Positions 1-9,146 of a stretch of DNA of 64,000 nucleotides are shown one piece after another (within the stretch, counting starts at the first letter, position 1; the number at the start of each line of letters is the position of its first letter). The position numbers were made by a program, and so were the translations under genes. The notes under the pieces were generated by a model. It was given only the letters and a program-made list of their open reading frames with translations, had not been told where the DNA came from and made no database searches. Origin of the DNA: Streptomyces sp. ALI-76-A (GTDB lineage Bacteria; Actinomycetota; Actinomycetes; Streptomycetales; Streptomycetaceae); the NCBI RefSeq assembly GCF_030287445.1, contig NZ_JASVWB010000002.1, positions 4,278,001 through 4,342,000 of the forward strand, in the 5' to 3' direction.

Positions 1-19
1 CACAATCGATCAAGGAGGC

Positions 20-1420
20 TCAGCGCGGGCCGAGGCTCCAGCGCGGGCCCTGCGGTCCGTCCTCGATGACCAGTCCGGACTGGTTGAGCTGGTCGCGGAT
101 GGCGTCGGCGGTGGTCCAGTCCTTGCGCCCGCGGGCCGCCTCGCGCTGGTCGAGGACCAGGCGTACGAGGCTGTCGACCACGCCGTGCAGATCGTCGCCG
201 CGGTCGGCCTCGCCGGCCCAGTGCGGGTCGAGCGGGTCCAGGCCGAGGACGCCGAGCATGGCGCGTACCTCGGCGAGGCGGGCGACGGCGGCTTCCTTGT
301 CGTCGGCGGCCAGCGCGGAGTTGCCCTGCCGGACGGTGGTGTGCACGACGGCGAGGGCCTGCGGCACGCCCAGGTCGTCGTCCATCGCCTCGGCGAAGGC
401 GGGCGGCACCTCGGCGGAGGGTTCGACGGCTCCCCCGGCCTTCTCCACCACGCGCTGCACGAAGCCCTCGATCCGCGCGAACGCGGACTCGGCCTCGCGC
501 AGGGCCTCCTCGCTGTACTCGATCATGGAGCGGTAGTGCGGGGTGCCGAGGTAGTAGCGCAGCACGATCGGGCGCCAGACCTTGACCATCTCGCTGACCA
601 GGACCGAGTTGCCGAGCGACTTCGACATCTTCTCGCCGCTCATGGTGACCCAGGCGTTGTGCAGCCAGTACCGGGCGAACTCGTCGCCGTATGCCTTGGC
701 CTGGGCGATCTCGTTCTCGTGGTGCGGGAAGATCAGGTCCAGGCCGCCGCCGTGGATGTCGAAGGCGGAGCCGAGGTACTTGTGGGCCATCGCCGAGCAC
801 TCCAGGTGCCAGCCCGGACGGCCCCGGCCCCACGGGGTCTCCCAGCTCGGCTCGCCCGGCTTGACCGCCTTCCACATGGCGAAGTCGCGGGGGTCCCGCT
901 TGCCGGTGATGCCCTCCTCGGCGGGCTGGCGCATCTCGTCCAGGTCCTGCCGGGACAGCTCCAGGTAGGCGGGCCAGGAGCGCACGTCGAAGTAGACGCT
1001 GCCGTCGGCCTCGTAGGCGTGGCCGCGCTCGATGAGGCCGCGCATCATCTCGATCATCTCGGTGACGTGGCCGGTGGCACGCGGTTCGTAGGTGGGCGGC
1101 AGGCAGCCGAGGGCGTTGTAGCCGTCGTTGAACGCGCGCTCGTTCTCGTAGCCGATGGACCACCAGGGGCGGCCCTGCTCGGCGGCCTTGGCGATGATCT
1201 TGTCGTCGATGTCGGTGACGTTGCGGACGAACGTGACGTCGTAGCCGCGGTACTGGAACCAGCGGCGCATGATGTCGAAGTTCAGGTAGGAGCGGACGTG
1301 CCCGATGTGCGGGGCCGCCTGCACGGTGGCGCCACACAGGTAGATCGAGACACAACCCGGCTGGAGCGGGGCGAAGTCACGGATCTGCCGGGCGCTGGTG
1401 TCGTACAGGCGAATAGTCAC
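20..1420 (-). CDS. cysS: Cysteinyl-tRNA synthetase
   Basis: Charges tRNA-Cys with cysteine in the cytoplasm. The 466-residue length is normal for the family. The class I signature appears near residue 30 ([13 protein letters not shown]), a zinc-site cysteine lies in HLECSAM, HHENE follows, and the KMSKS loop is present in [11 protein letters not shown]. Translation starts at GTG (1418-1420). It is the last gene of the minus-strand run ispD-ispF-cysS, 80 bp after ispF. Streptomyces often carries an mshC paralogue of this enzyme, but the length and ordinary tRNA-binding C-terminus favour CysS proper. Confidence 0.97.
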   Translation of the reverse strand: MTIRLYDTSARQIRDFAPLQPGCVSIYLCGATVQAAPHIGHVRSYLNFDIMRRWFQYRGYDVTFVRNVTDIDDKIIAKAAEQGRPWWSIGYENERAFNDGYNALGCLPPTYEPRATGHVTEMIEMMRGLIERGHAYEADGSVYFDVRSWPAYLELSRQDLDEMRQPAEEGITGKRDPRDFAMWKAVKPGEPSWETPWGRGRPGWHLECSAMAHKYLGSAFDIHGGGLDLIFPHHENEIAQAKAYGDEFARYWLHNAWVTMSGEKMSKSLGNSVLVSEMVKVWRPIVLRYYLGTPHYRSMIEYSEEALREAESAFARIEGFVQRVVEKAGGAVEPSAEVPPAFAEAMDDDLGVPQALAVVHTTVRQGNSALAADDKEAAVARLAEVRAMLGVLGLDPLDPHWAGEADRGDDLHGVVDSLVRLVLDQREAARGRKDWTTADAIRDQLNQSGLVIEDGPQGPRWSLGPR

Positions 1421-1500
1421 GTGTCCAGGGTAGTAGGCGACGGGGAGTGCCTCGCGACCTTCGGCTCAGGGCGGGCGGATTCGTGACGTTCGCGGCGGCG

Positions 1501-1998
1501 TCAGGTCCCGGCGCGTGCGACCAGGGCCGTGGCCACCGCCATCAGGCCTTCGCCCCGCCCCGGGAAGCCGAGCCCGTCGGTGGTCGCGCCCGACACCGAG
1601 ACCGGGGCTCCGGCCGCCTCGGACAGGATCTTCTGGGCCTCGTCCCGGCGCTTGCCGATCTTCGGGCGCGGGCCGACGACCTGGACGGCGATGTTGCCGA
1701 TGGTGAAGCCCGCCTCCCGGACGATCCGGGCGGCCTCCGTCAGCAGCGTGACGCCGGAGGCACCCGACCACTCGGGGCGCCCGGTGCCGAAGTGCTGCCC
1801 GAGGTCGCCCAGCCCGGCCGCCGAGAACAGCGCGTTGCAGGCGGCGTGGGCGACGACGTCCGCGTCGGAGTGGCCGGCCAGACCGGCGCCCTCGCCCTCC
1901 CATTTCAGGCCGGCGCACCACAGTTCGCGGCCCTCCTCGAAGGCGTGGATGTCGGTGCCGATGCCTACCTGGGGAAGCAGCGGTGCCTCAGAAGCCAT
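1501..1998 (-). CDS. ispF: 2-C-methyl-D-erythritol 2,4-cyclodiphosphate synthase
   Basis: Forms the cyclic diphosphate intermediate of the MEP isoprenoid pathway from CDP-methylerythritol 2-phosphate. The 165-residue length is typical. The metal-binding pattern is visible as GIGTDIHAF near the N-terminus and [11 protein letters not shown] around residues 40-50. The ATG start overlaps the 3' end of ispD by 11 nt, so the two are translationally coupled and act at nearby steps of one pathway. Confidence 0.97.
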   Translation of the reverse strand: MASEAPLLPQVGIGTDIHAFEEGRELWCAGLKWEGEGAGLAGHSDADVVAHAACNALFSAAGLGDLGQHFGTGRPEWSGASGVTLLTEAARIVREAGFTIGNIAVQVVGPRPKIGKRRDEAQKILSEAAGAPVSVSGATTDGLGFPGRGEGLMAVATALVARAGT

Positions 1999-2752
1999 CG
2001 TTGAGCCTCCTGCGGGCCAGGACCGCCTCCGCGAGGACCAGGTCCAGCGGGCGCGTGACCTTGAAGGCCTCCTCGTGGCCGGGGACGGTCACGACCGTCT
2101 CGCCGAGCTGTTCGACCATGCCGGCGTCGTCGGTGACGTGGCCGGTGACCGCCTCGTGGGCGCGGACCAGGGTCGCGCGGTCGAAGCCCTGGGGGGTCTG
2201 GACGGCCCGCAGCCGTGCCCGGTCCGGGGTGGCGACGACCGGTTCCGGCTCGCCCGGCGTCGCGGCCGGCTCGACTTCCTTGACGGTGTCCGCGAGTGGC
2301 AGCGCCGGGACGACGGCCACGGCTCCCTCGCGTACGGCCTCGATGACCGCGTCCACCGTGTCGACCGGGACGAGGGGCCGGGCGGCGTCGTGGACGAGCA
2401 CGATGTCGTAGGCGGACGGCAGCGCGTCCAGGCCGAGCCGTACGGACTCCTGGCGGGTCTCGCCGCCGGGGACGACCAGGAAGTCCGTGCGCTCGGGCAG
2501 CGCGTCCGCGTCGAGCAGTGCCTTGACCTCGCCGGCGCCGTCGGGCGGGGCCACGACCACGACCAGGGAGACGGCGCGGGAGGCGGCCAGCGCGCGGACC
2601 GCGTGGATGAGCATGGGGGTGCCGTTCAGCGCACGGAGCGCTTTGGGAGCGCCCGGGCCGAGCCGTACGCCCCGGCCGGCGGCCGGGATCACAGCGGCGG
2701 TGCGGGCGGTCGTACGGCCCTGGGCGGGCGCGGGGCGGGAAACGTCAGACAT
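1988..2752 (-). CDS. ispD: 2-C-methyl-D-erythritol 4-phosphate cytidylyltransferase
   Basis: Transfers CMP from CTP to methylerythritol phosphate in the MEP pathway. The protein has 254 residues. The nucleotide-binding signature [16 protein letters not shown] lies near residue 22 and the VHDAARPLV motif near residue 118. The N-terminal ~15 residues are Pro/Ala-rich and probably disordered. It is first in the ispD-ispF-cysS run; the 277-bp gap to carD holds a possible promoter (see the motif at 2899). Confidence 0.96.
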   Translation of the reverse strand: MSDVSRPAPAQGRTTARTAAVIPAAGRGVRLGPGAPKALRALNGTPMLIHAVRALAASRAVSLVVVVAPPDGAGEVKALLDADALPERTDFLVVPGGETRQESVRLGLDALPSAYDIVLVHDAARPLVPVDTVDAVIEAVREGAVAVVPALPLADTVKEVEPAATPGEPEPVVATPDRARLRAVQTPQGFDRATLVRAHEAVTGHVTDDAGMVEQLGETVVTVPGHEEAFKVTRPLDLVLAEAVLARRRLNDGF

Positions 2753-2890
2753 CGGTTCCTGTCAGGTTTGTGTGCTCGGCCTACGTGGGTATGGCCTCAG
2801 CGTGTCGGGTACGACAGCTTGACCAGAACCCTTCCGTGACCCTGGTCGAGCCGACTGTCCGGGCCCGGCACGCACAGTATCGGGGGAGCT

Positions 2891-2918
2891 CTCCTCCGAG
2901 GTGAACACGCGTACGGCG
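2891..2918 (-). promoter_or_regulatory. Conserved motif upstream of ispD
   Basis: The + strand text GAGGTGAACACGCGTACG sits here, about 150 bp before the ispD start. A near copy (GAGGTGAAACGCGTACG) lies at about 3681-3697, about 170 bp before the carD start, and the flanking GCTCTCC is shared too. Two copies at similar distances from two minus-strand genes suggest a shared operator or promoter element. The regulator is unknown. Confidence 0.35.
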
Positions 2919-3029
2919 CCGAAACGCGAACATGCCGCAGCGCCCGGCGACAGCAAATGCGTCATCGGGCACCGCGGCATTTCAATGTGCTGAACTGAGG
3001 CGGGCTGCTCACGGCGGCCTGCGTCGGTG

Positions 3030-3512
3030 TCAGGACGCGAGGACCTCGTCGAGCAAAGCCTCGGCCTTGTCCTCGTTCGTGTTCTCCGCGAGCGCGAGCT
3101 CGCTCACCAGAATCTGGCGGGCCTTGGCGAGCATGCGCTTCTCACCGGCGGAGAGTCCGCGCTCGCGCTCACGACGCCACAGGTCACGCACGACTTCCGC
3201 GACCTTGATGACATCGCCGGAGGCGAGCTTCTCCAGATTTGCCTTGTAACGACGGGACCAGTTCGTGGGCTCCTCGGCGTACGGCGCGCGCAGCACCTCG
3301 AAGACCCGGTCCAGCCCGTCCTGACCGACCACATCACGCACGCCGACGAACTCCGCATTGTCCGCTGGCACACGTACCGTCAGGTCGCCCTGGGCGACCT
3401 TCAGCACCAAGTAGGTCTTGTCCACGCCTTTGATCTGGCGAGTTTCGATAGCCTCGATCAGCGCGGCCCCGTGATGGGGATAGACCACGGTGTCGCCAAC
3501 CTTGAACGTCAT
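3030..3512 (-). CDS. carD: CarD-family RNA polymerase-binding transcription factor
   Basis: Binds the RNA polymerase beta subunit and stabilises open complexes at housekeeping promoters; in actinobacteria it is a general activator. The 160-residue protein has the N-terminal CarD/CdnL/TRCF RNAP-interaction domain ([20 protein letters not shown], residues 1-60) and a helical DNA-binding C-terminus rich in Arg/Lys ([19 protein letters not shown]). The ATG is at 3510-3512. It is monocistronic by position, with ispD 277 bp downstream. Confidence 0.95.
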   Translation of the reverse strand: MTFKVGDTVVYPHHGAALIEAIETRQIKGVDKTYLVLKVAQGDLTVRVPADNAEFVGVRDVVGQDGLDRVFEVLRAPYAEEPTNWSRRYKANLEKLASGDVIKVAEVVRDLWRRERERGLSAGEKRMLAKARQILVSELALAENTNEDKAEALLDEVLAS

Positions 3513-4113
3513 GTGACAGGTACCCCTTCCGTGGCTATCCAGAGTAACACGGAAGTCGCGGGTTCTGAATGACGTTTTCGCAGGTCAGGGCATATCTCGG
3601 GGCTTGACAACAGCGACAGGAACGTGCTGCGCGGGCCGAGCGGAAGAAAGTATTCGCAGGTCGGAGCGGCTCTCCGGGGGAGGTGAAACGCGTACGTTAC
3701 ACGCATCCGGAGGACCCCCCGGACAGCCGAACATCCCGATATGTCCGGTTCCATGTGTGCGACTTCCGCTACTCCGTTCGGCGTCAGTGGTCGGGTCCGA
3801 GCCGAATCCGAAATTGATCATCAGGTCACCCGGCCGGCCGAGCGGTGATCAATTCCGTGGTTCACGGATTCCGCCACGGAAAATCACCGGCGCCGTACAG
3901 GGGGCGCTTATGTGAATGGACGACGAGCGCCGGCGCAATGTGACTCACGAGACAGTTGTGACGCCCGTGGCTACGCCAAGCCGAGGAAGCCGACCGCTCG
4001 GGGGAGGGTCGGGTGCGGCGGCGTGGGAACGGCTCGGTAACCTGAGGCCGCTGACAGACACTTAGCGCGGCTTTACGGGCCGCCCTCGCTCGAGTCAAGG
4101 AGTTACCGCCGCC
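3513..4113. promoter_or_regulatory. Divergent intergenic region carD / lipoprotein gene
   Basis: This 601-bp stretch has no convincing gene. It holds the second copy of the GAGGTGAA/ACGCGTACG motif (about 3681-3697) and a dyad AATTGATCA / TGATCAATT at 3812-3820 and 3846-3854 with a 25-bp spacer. It is less GC-rich than its neighbours, as expected for two divergent promoters. Short ORFs here have non-coding-like composition. Confidence 0.4.
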
Positions 4114-4779
4114 GTGAGCAGCAGCCTTCGACGCGGTGCCCTCGCCGCCGCCGCCATCGCGTTCTCGATCGCCTCGCTCGCCGCGTGCAGCGCCGGCAAC
4201 AACGCCCAGACCCTCCAGGTCAAGCCGGACAACGCGGCCACCACCGTGGGGGACATCAAGCTCCAGAACGTCGTGCTCATCACCCAGCCCGACCCCGAGA
4301 CCGAGGGCCCGGCGGTGATCTCCGCCACCGTGTTCAACGGCGGCAGCCGTGCCCAGACGCTGGAGTCGGTCAGCGTCGAGGGCGCCGGCACCGCCGAGAT
4401 CAAGCCCGCCGGCGGCGAGGGCGAGCTGACCGTCCCGGCCGGCGGCTCCGTCGTCATCGGCGGCAAGGACAACGCCTCCGCCGTGCTGAACGAGCTGGGC
4501 GAGTCCGTCAAGAACGGCAACGCCCAGAAGGTCACCTTCACCTTCAGCGAGACCGGCGGGGTGAGCCTGCGCGCCTTCGTCGTCCCCGCCGAGAGCTACT
4601 TCACCTCGTGGGGCCCCACCGAGATCCCGGCGGCCTCGGGCGGCTCGGCGGAGCCGGGTGAGGGCACCTCGGGCTCGCCCGACGCGTCCACCTCCCCGGA
4701 GGGCACCCCGGCCGACTCGACCACCCCGGGCGACGCGGCCTCCGCGAGCGCGACGGAGTCGCCGGCCGCCGGCCACTGA
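4114..4779 (+). CDS. Secreted lipoprotein, DUF461-like
   Basis: A 221-residue exported protein of unknown function. The signal peptide ends in a lipobox, SLAAC, with the acylated cysteine at residue 25, so it should be anchored to the outer face of the membrane. A folded beta-rich domain (residues ~30-175) includes an invariant-looking TVFNGGSRAQTLESV stretch. The last 45 residues are a Ser/Thr/Pro/Ala/Glu-rich tail. The GTG at 4114 follows AAGGAG. Copper-chaperone-like DUF461 proteins have a similar layout, but no Met/His copper motif is evident. Confidence 0.85.
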   Translation: MSSSLRRGALAAAAIAFSIASLAACSAGNNAQTLQVKPDNAATTVGDIKLQNVVLITQPDPETEGPAVISATVFNGGSRAQTLESVSVEGAGTAEIKPAGGEGELTVPAGGSVVIGGKDNASAVLNELGESVKNGNAQKVTFTFSETGGVSLRAFVVPAESYFTSWGPTEIPAASGGSAEPGEGTSGSPDASTSPEGTPADSTTPGDAASASATESPAAGH

Positions 4780-4860
4780 GGGCCGTGAGGCGGGTCGGCC
4801 GTACTGAGGGCCGTACGGAGTGCCGCGCGACTACGGCGGACCGTACGACAGGGTCGTAGA

Positions 4861-4909
4861 ACGAGAGGGCGGGACCTCCCGAATGCTTCGGGAGGTCCCG
4901 CCCTCTCGT
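4861..4909. terminator. Bidirectional intrinsic terminator
   Basis: Perfect 23-bp inverted repeat (4861-4883 and 4887-4909) with a TGC loop. It lies between the convergent lipoprotein gene and phoP and can end both transcripts. There is no long U tract, as is common in Streptomyces. Confidence 0.9.
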
Positions 4910-4971
4910 GTGCGGACTTCGGATACGGCTTGCGGCGTCCGGCTTGCGATCTACGGCTTGCGGCTCACGGT

Positions 4972-5652
4972 CTACGGCTCGAACTTGTAGCCGAGGCCGC
5001 GGACCGTCACCAGGTACCGCGGCGCGCCCGGGTCCGGTTCGATCTTGGCGCGGAGGCGCTTGACGTGGACGTCGAGGGTCTTGGTGTCACCGACGTAGTC
5101 GGCGCCCCACACCCGGTCGATGAGCTGCATGCGGGTCAGGACGCGGCCGGCGTTGCGCAGCAGCATCTCCAGGAGGTCGAACTCCTTGAGGGGGAGGTCG
5201 ACCTTCGAGCCGGAGACGGTGACGACGTGGCGGTCCACGTCCATGCGGACCGGGCCCGCCTCCAGCGCGGCCGGGGTGACCTCCTCCGGCTCGCCCCGTC
5301 TGCGCAGGACGGCCCGGATCCGGGCGACCAGCTCACGGGAGGAGAAGGGCTTGGTCACGTAGTCGTCGGCTCCTATCTCCAGCCCGACGACCTTGTCGAT
5401 CTCGCTGTCCTTGGCGGTCACCATGATGACGGGGACGTTGGAGCGGCCGCGCAGCTGACGGCACACCTCGGTGCCCGGCAGGCCGGGCAGCATCAGGTCG
5501 AGGAGGACGAGGTCGGCGCCGTTGCGCTCGAACTCGTCGAGTCCGTCGGGTCCGGTGGTCGCCACGGCGACCTCGAAGCCCTCTTTGCGGAGCATGTACG
5601 AAAGGGCGTCGGAGAAGGACTCCTCGTCCTCGACGACGAGCACACGGGTCAC
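4972..5652 (-). CDS. phoP: Phosphate-starvation response regulator PhoP
   Basis: OmpR-type response regulator that binds PHO boxes when phosphate is scarce. I place the start at GTG 5650-5652 (VTRVLVVEDEE), giving 226 residues; GGAGG lies just upstream and the GTG overlaps the phoR stop as GTGA. The receiver has the acidic pair at residues 8-10, the phosphoacceptor Asp52 (LLDLMLPG) and Lys in YVTKPF. The C-terminal winged helix begins near residue 125. In Streptomyces PhoP also influences nitrogen and antibiotic genes (established knowledge). Confidence 0.96.
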   Translation of the reverse strand: MTRVLVVEDEESFSDALSYMLRKEGFEVAVATTGPDGLDEFERNGADLVLLDLMLPGLPGTEVCRQLRGRSNVPVIMVTAKDSEIDKVVGLEIGADDYVTKPFSSRELVARIRAVLRRRGEPEEVTPAALEAGPVRMDVDRHVVTVSGSKVDLPLKEFDLLEMLLRNAGRVLTRMQLIDRVWGADYVGDTKTLDVHVKRLRAKIEPDPGAPRYLVTVRGLGYKFEP

Positions 5653-6923
5653 GGAAGGACCTCCGGGGCAGACAGCGGTTCGTAAGAGGATGTTGGGGGG
5701 ACTGAGGGGCTGGAACGGCCGGACTCGCCCACGAGACCGTCGAGGTCCGGGTGCTGGTGCGCGCGGTCGCGGGCCGCGCCCGCCTCCGGCAGCCGCAGGG
5801 TGAAGGTGGAGCCCTGCCCCTCGGCGCTCCACACCGTGACCTCCCCGCCGTGCGAGGCGGCCACGTGCTTGACGATGGCGAGGCCGAGGCCCGTGCCGCC
5901 GGTGGCACGGGAGCGGGCCGGGTCGACGCGGTAGAAGCGCTCGAAGATGCGCTCCTTGTCCTTGTCGGAGATCCCGATGCCCTGGTCGGTGACGGCGACC
6001 TCGATCATGTCACCGCCGGGCGCGTTCACCCGGCGGGCGGCTATGCCGACGCGGGTACGGGCGGGCGAGTAGTTGACGGCGTTCTCGACGAGGTTGCCGA
6101 GGGCGGCGGCGAGCTGGCCGCGGTTGCCCCAGACGTGCAGGTCGGCGGTTCCGCCGGCGGCCATGGTGATGGCCTTGGCCCCGGCCTGGTGCCGGCAGCG
6201 GTCGATGGCCTCGGCGACCAGTTCGTCGACGCGGACGGGTTCGGCGTCCTCCAGGGGATCGTCGTTCTGCACGCGCGAGAGGTCGATGAGCTCCTGCACC
6301 AGGTTGGTGAGCCGGGTCGCCTCGATCTGCATGCGGCCGGCGAACCGCTCCACCGCCTCCGGGTCGTCGGAGGCGTGGATGACAGCCTCGGACAGGAGGG
6401 AGAGCGCGCCGACGGGGGTCTTCAGCTCATGGCTGACGTTGGCGACGAAGTCGCGTCGTACCGCCTCGATGCGCCGGGCCTCGGTGAGATCCTCGACCAG
6501 CAGCAGCACCAGCCGGGAGCCGAGCGGCGCCACCCGCGCGGAGACGGCGAGGGCCTCGCCCCGCCCGGTCCCCCGCCTCGGCAGATCCAGCTCCACCTGT
6601 CGTATCTCCCCGTCCCGCCGGGTGTCCCGGGCCATCAGGAGCATGGGCTCCACGGAGAGCTTGCCGCCGCGGACCAGCCCGAGGGCGTACGCGGCGGAGC
6701 TGGCCTTGACGACGGCGTCCGCCTCGTCCAGTACGACGGCCGAGGACCGGAGCACGGACAGGACGGTGTCCACGCCCGGCGGAAGCACCGGGTCGGTGTG
6801 CAGGGAGGTGCGAGTGGGGCGCTTCTGCTCCCGCTCGCTCCAGCGGAACGCCAGCATGGCGATGACGCCGGTGAGTACACCGGCGATCGCTGCCGCTGCG
6901 GCGACCGCCGCGTTCACGTCCAT
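5649..6923 (-). CDS. phoR: Phosphate sensor histidine kinase PhoR
   Basis: Membrane sensor kinase that phosphorylates PhoP. The 424-residue protein has one N-terminal membrane helix (residues ~5-25), a PAS-like region, the H-box with the phospho-His in VANVSHELKTPVG, and ATP-binding N/G boxes (ENAVNYSP, DQGIGISDKD, TGGTGLGLAIVKH). The Pro/Ser-rich C-terminal tail (~40 residues) is not catalytic. The stop overlaps the phoP start by 4 nt. Transcription probably starts from the PHO-box region shared with divergent phoU. Confidence 0.96.
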   Translation of the reverse strand: MDVNAAVAAAAAIAGVLTGVIAMLAFRWSEREQKRPTRTSLHTDPVLPPGVDTVLSVLRSSAVVLDEADAVVKASSAAYALGLVRGGKLSVEPMLLMARDTRRDGEIRQVELDLPRRGTGRGEALAVSARVAPLGSRLVLLLVEDLTEARRIEAVRRDFVANVSHELKTPVGALSLLSEAVIHASDDPEAVERFAGRMQIEATRLTNLVQELIDLSRVQNDDPLEDAEPVRVDELVAEAIDRCRHQAGAKAITMAAGGTADLHVWGNRGQLAAALGNLVENAVNYSPARTRVGIAARRVNAPGGDMIEVAVTDQGIGISDKDKERIFERFYRVDPARSRATGGTGLGLAIVKHVAASHGGEVTVWSAEGQGSTFTLRLPEAGAARDRAHQHPDLDGLVGESGRSSPSVPPTSSYEPLSAPEVLP

Positions 6924-6996
6924 GCACCCAGGTTAGGCACGGGTTCGCTCCGGGCCACAGCCATCCGAGTGCGACCTCGAACACTCGTCGCCCAGA

Positions 6997-7029
6997 GTTC
7001 ACCTTGGAGCCAGTGGTGGTTCATTTGGG
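6997..7029. promoter_or_regulatory. PHO box (PhoP operator) between phoR and phoU
   Basis: Three consecutive 11-nt direct-repeat units: GTTCACCTTGG (6997-7007), a degenerate middle unit (7008-7018) and GTTCATTTGGG (7019-7029). The outer two fit the Streptomyces PHO-box consensus GKTCAYYYRSS. The position, 74 bp before the phoR start and 130 bp before phoU, fits phosphate control of both. Confidence 0.88.
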
Positions 7030-7160
7030 GTGACGGAAACCGACGCGTACGGGCCACACCGTGGGAGCGTGGGGAGCGAAGCGCCGGTCGTGCAGGACAT
7101 ACGCACCGGGCCCCGGCCCCCGGTGAGCCCCCGGAAGACGACGTACGAGAGGGAACCCTG

Positions 7161-7862
7161 ATGCGGGACGCGTACCACGAGGAACTGGACTCGATCAGCG
7201 ACAGCCTGGTGGAGATGGCCCGGCTGGTCGGGTCGGCGATCGGACGCGCCACCACGGCGATCCTCGACACCGACCTGAAACTGGCCGAAAGCGTGATCGA
7301 GGCCGACCAGCGGGTCGACGAGCTCCAGCACGACCTGGAGGCGCGCGCGATAGCGCTGCTGGCCCGCCAGCAGCCGGTGGCGACCGACCTCCGGATCGTC
7401 GTGACCTCGCTGCGGATGTCGGCCGACCTGGAGCGCTCGGGCGACCTGGCCCAGCACGTGGCCAAGCTGGCCCGGCTGCGCTTCCCGCAGCGCGCCGTCC
7501 CGCACGACCTGCACGCGACGATCCTGGAGATGGGCCAGCTGGCGCAGCGCCTGATGGCGAAGGCGGCCGAGGTGATCATCACGAAGGACGTCGACCTGGC
7601 GCTCCAGCTGGAGCAGGACGACGACGAGATGGACCTCCTGCACCGCACGCTCTTCCAGCACCTCATCGACGACCGCTGGAAGCACGGCATCGAGACGGCC
7701 GTCGACGTCACGCTGCTCGGCCGCTACTACGAGCGGTTCGCCGACCACGCGGTGTCGGTGGCCAAGCGTGTGGTGTACCTCGTCACGGGGGAGCACGCGG
7801 ACGAGCTCCAGGCGGACGTACAGCCGGACATCCAGGCGGGGCCGGGGGTGGAGGGGGTCTGA
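7161..7862 (+). CDS. phoU: Phosphate signalling protein PhoU
   Basis: Cytoplasmic all-helical protein that links the Pst transporter to the PhoR kinase and dampens Pho signalling when phosphate is plentiful. I start it at ATG 7161 (MRDAYHEELDSISD), preceded by GAGAGGGAA; 233 residues. Two three-helix PhoU repeats are visible, with the acidic metal-binding segment LEQDDDEMD in the second half. The last 15 residues are acidic/Gly-rich and probably flexible. Divergent from phoR-phoP. Confidence 0.95.
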   Translation: MRDAYHEELDSISDSLVEMARLVGSAIGRATTAILDTDLKLAESVIEADQRVDELQHDLEARAIALLARQQPVATDLRIVVTSLRMSADLERSGDLAQHVAKLARLRFPQRAVPHDLHATILEMGQLAQRLMAKAAEVIITKDVDLALQLEQDDDEMDLLHRTLFQHLIDDRWKHGIETAVDVTLLGRYYERFADHAVSVAKRVVYLVTGEHADELQADVQPDIQAGPGVEGV

Positions 7863-7894
7863 GGCGGGGTGAAGTGGGGTGAAGTGGGGAGGGG

Positions 7895-7954
7895 CGTGTG
7901 GGTGCCCGGGCGTGCGGGTGCCCGGGCGTGCGGTGCCCGGCGTGCGGGTGCCTG
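7895..7954. repeat. 16-bp tandem repeat downstream of phoU
   Basis: Two exact-length units of CGTGYGGGTGCCCGGG (7895-7910 and 7911-7926) and two shortened units (7927-7940 and 7941-7954). Non-coding. Confidence 0.75.
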
Positions 7955-8044
7955 TTCAGGGCGCGTACGAGCCACAATGCGCCGTTGATGCGCCCAGCCG
8001 AACGGGCGTCCAATGGGCACAGGCTCCAGCCTTGAGGAGGGACC

Positions 8045-8203
8045 ATGTCCGAATCCCCCAGCACTCCCCCGCCCGACCCCACGCAGGAACGCCCGACCGA
8101 GCAGCCCGCCGAGATCAGGAGCCTCCCGCTCGTCGGCGCGTGCGGCTGCGGCTCGGGCTGCGGCTGCGGCTGCCAGTCGGGCAATCCGTGCCAGTGCGGC
8201 TGA
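8045..8203 (+). CDS. 52-residue cysteine-rich small protein
   Basis: Not recognised as a named family. ATG at 8045 follows GAGGAGGGA with good spacing. The first 30 residues are Pro/Glu/Ser-rich; the last 20 hold seven cysteines in Cys-Gly-Cys style pairs (ACGCGSGCGCGC, then PCQCG at the end). This resembles a metallothionein-like metal binder, or a cysteine-rich core preceded by a leader. The next gene encodes a nickel-binding protein, which makes a metal role reasonable (inference). A hairpin at 8283 would terminate it. Confidence 0.7.
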   Translation: MSESPSTPPPDPTQERPTEQPAEIRSLPLVGACGCGSGCGCGCQSGNPCQCG

Positions 8204-8218
8204 CGGGGCGGTGAATCG

Positions 8219-8281
8219 CGTACGGCAGTGCGTCTCGTACGACAGCGCAGTTCGTACGACAGCGCAGTTCGTACGACAGTG
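8219..8281. repeat. 17-bp tandem repeat
   Basis: Unit GTACGACAGCGCAGTTC occurs twice exactly, with diverged copies on both sides. It lies between the Cys-rich gene and its hairpin and is non-coding. Confidence 0.7.
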
Positions 8282-8282
8282 A

Positions 8283-8310
8283 GGGCCTCGGCGGCGAGCC
8301 GCCGGGGCCC
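8283..8310 (+). terminator. Hairpin terminator after the Cys-rich gene
   Basis: 13-bp stem with one G-T pair (GGGCC..., ...GGCCC) and a 2-nt loop, followed by TTCGTCGTT. Confidence 0.6.
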
Positions 8311-8442
8311 TTCGTCGTTGCCGGCGGCCTGCGCGAGCCGCTCGGGGTCGCACCGGCCCCCGCGCGGACGCACCATGAAAGGGCAGGTGCGCAAGCGCAC
8401 TCCCGCACTCGCGCACTCGGAAGGGCAAGGAGGTGCGAGGCC

Positions 8443-8691
8443 ATGGCTCAGTTCATGGACGTCCATCACGGGTTCGAAGGCATCACGCCCGAGCAGCTGA
8501 GGGAGGCGCACGACGCCGACCTCGCCGTGGAGAAGGAGGAGAACGTGCACTTCGAACGCGCCTGGGCGGACCCCGCCTCCGGCACGGTCTACTGCCTCTC
8601 CGAGGCCCCCTCGGCCGACGCGGTCCAACGCGCCCATGAACGCGCGGGACACCGGGCCGACGAGATCCATGAGGTCCCGCTGTCGGTCTGA
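8443..8691 (+). CDS. Nickel-binding DUF4242 protein (SCO4226-like)
   Basis: Small ferredoxin-like-fold protein of 82 residues. The S. coelicolor protein SCO4226, which sits next to phoU, is structurally known as a nickel-binding DUF4242 member; this sequence and location fit it (established knowledge plus recall). Metal-ligand candidates are the His pair in MDVHHGF, the His in ENVHFERAW, the Cys in VYCLSEAP and the His residues near residues 68-78. ATG 8443 follows AAGGAGGTG. It probably helps buffer or sense nickel. Confidence 0.85.
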   Translation: MAQFMDVHHGFEGITPEQLREAHDADLAVEKEENVHFERAWADPASGTVYCLSEAPSADAVQRAHERAGHRADEIHEVPLSV

Positions 8692-9146
8692 CGCGGGGAC
8701 ATGAGGCACGGCACACACACGCGCGCGCTGCGCACGAGCCGGGACGGGAACGGCAGCCTTTCCAAAAGGCCCGGCATGGATATCGAGCTGACGTACGAGA
8801 GGGGGCTGCTGCACAGCATCGGCCCCCTTGAGATCTTCTACGACCGGCTCGGGCCTGGGAGGCGCGTCAGCGGGCCGAGGCTCGTCGCCCGTAGCCCGTA
8901 GCCCGTAGCCCGTAGAGAGCTGGCTCGGCCCGTGGGGAAATCCGGCCAAGCCGCGCCCGGCCGTTACGAGTTGCGCAAGGTGAGCGTCCCGTCGGGCTTG
9001 CTTCTTGTTTCTCCGGACGCTCCCGCGGTCTCGTTATCGGGTACTACAGTCCTTTGTTGTGCCATACGTCACATGATGGTGGCATCGAGTGGGTGGCTTG
9101 GGTGGGGGCAGCCAGGCGTCCGCGTTGCGCGATCTTGGGGGGCTTC
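8692..9146. other. 455-bp gap before the TerD gene
   Basis: Holds a 7-bp tandem repeat (GCCCGTA, four copies, about 8886-8914) and a less GC-rich stretch at 8990-9080 that probably contains the promoter of the TerD-nuclease gene. The 66-codon reading frame at 8701-8901 has no ribosome site and runs through the repeat, so I do not call it. Confidence 0.4.

Noticed and set aside
8701..8901. 66-codon + frame after the nickel-binding gene
   Set aside because: No ribosome site, unusual composition, and it runs into a 7-bp tandem repeat.
7783..8949. Long minus-strand reading frame across phoU 3' end and the Cys-rich gene
   Set aside because: Antisense frame created by high GC; it overlaps two well-supported genes and has no ribosome site.
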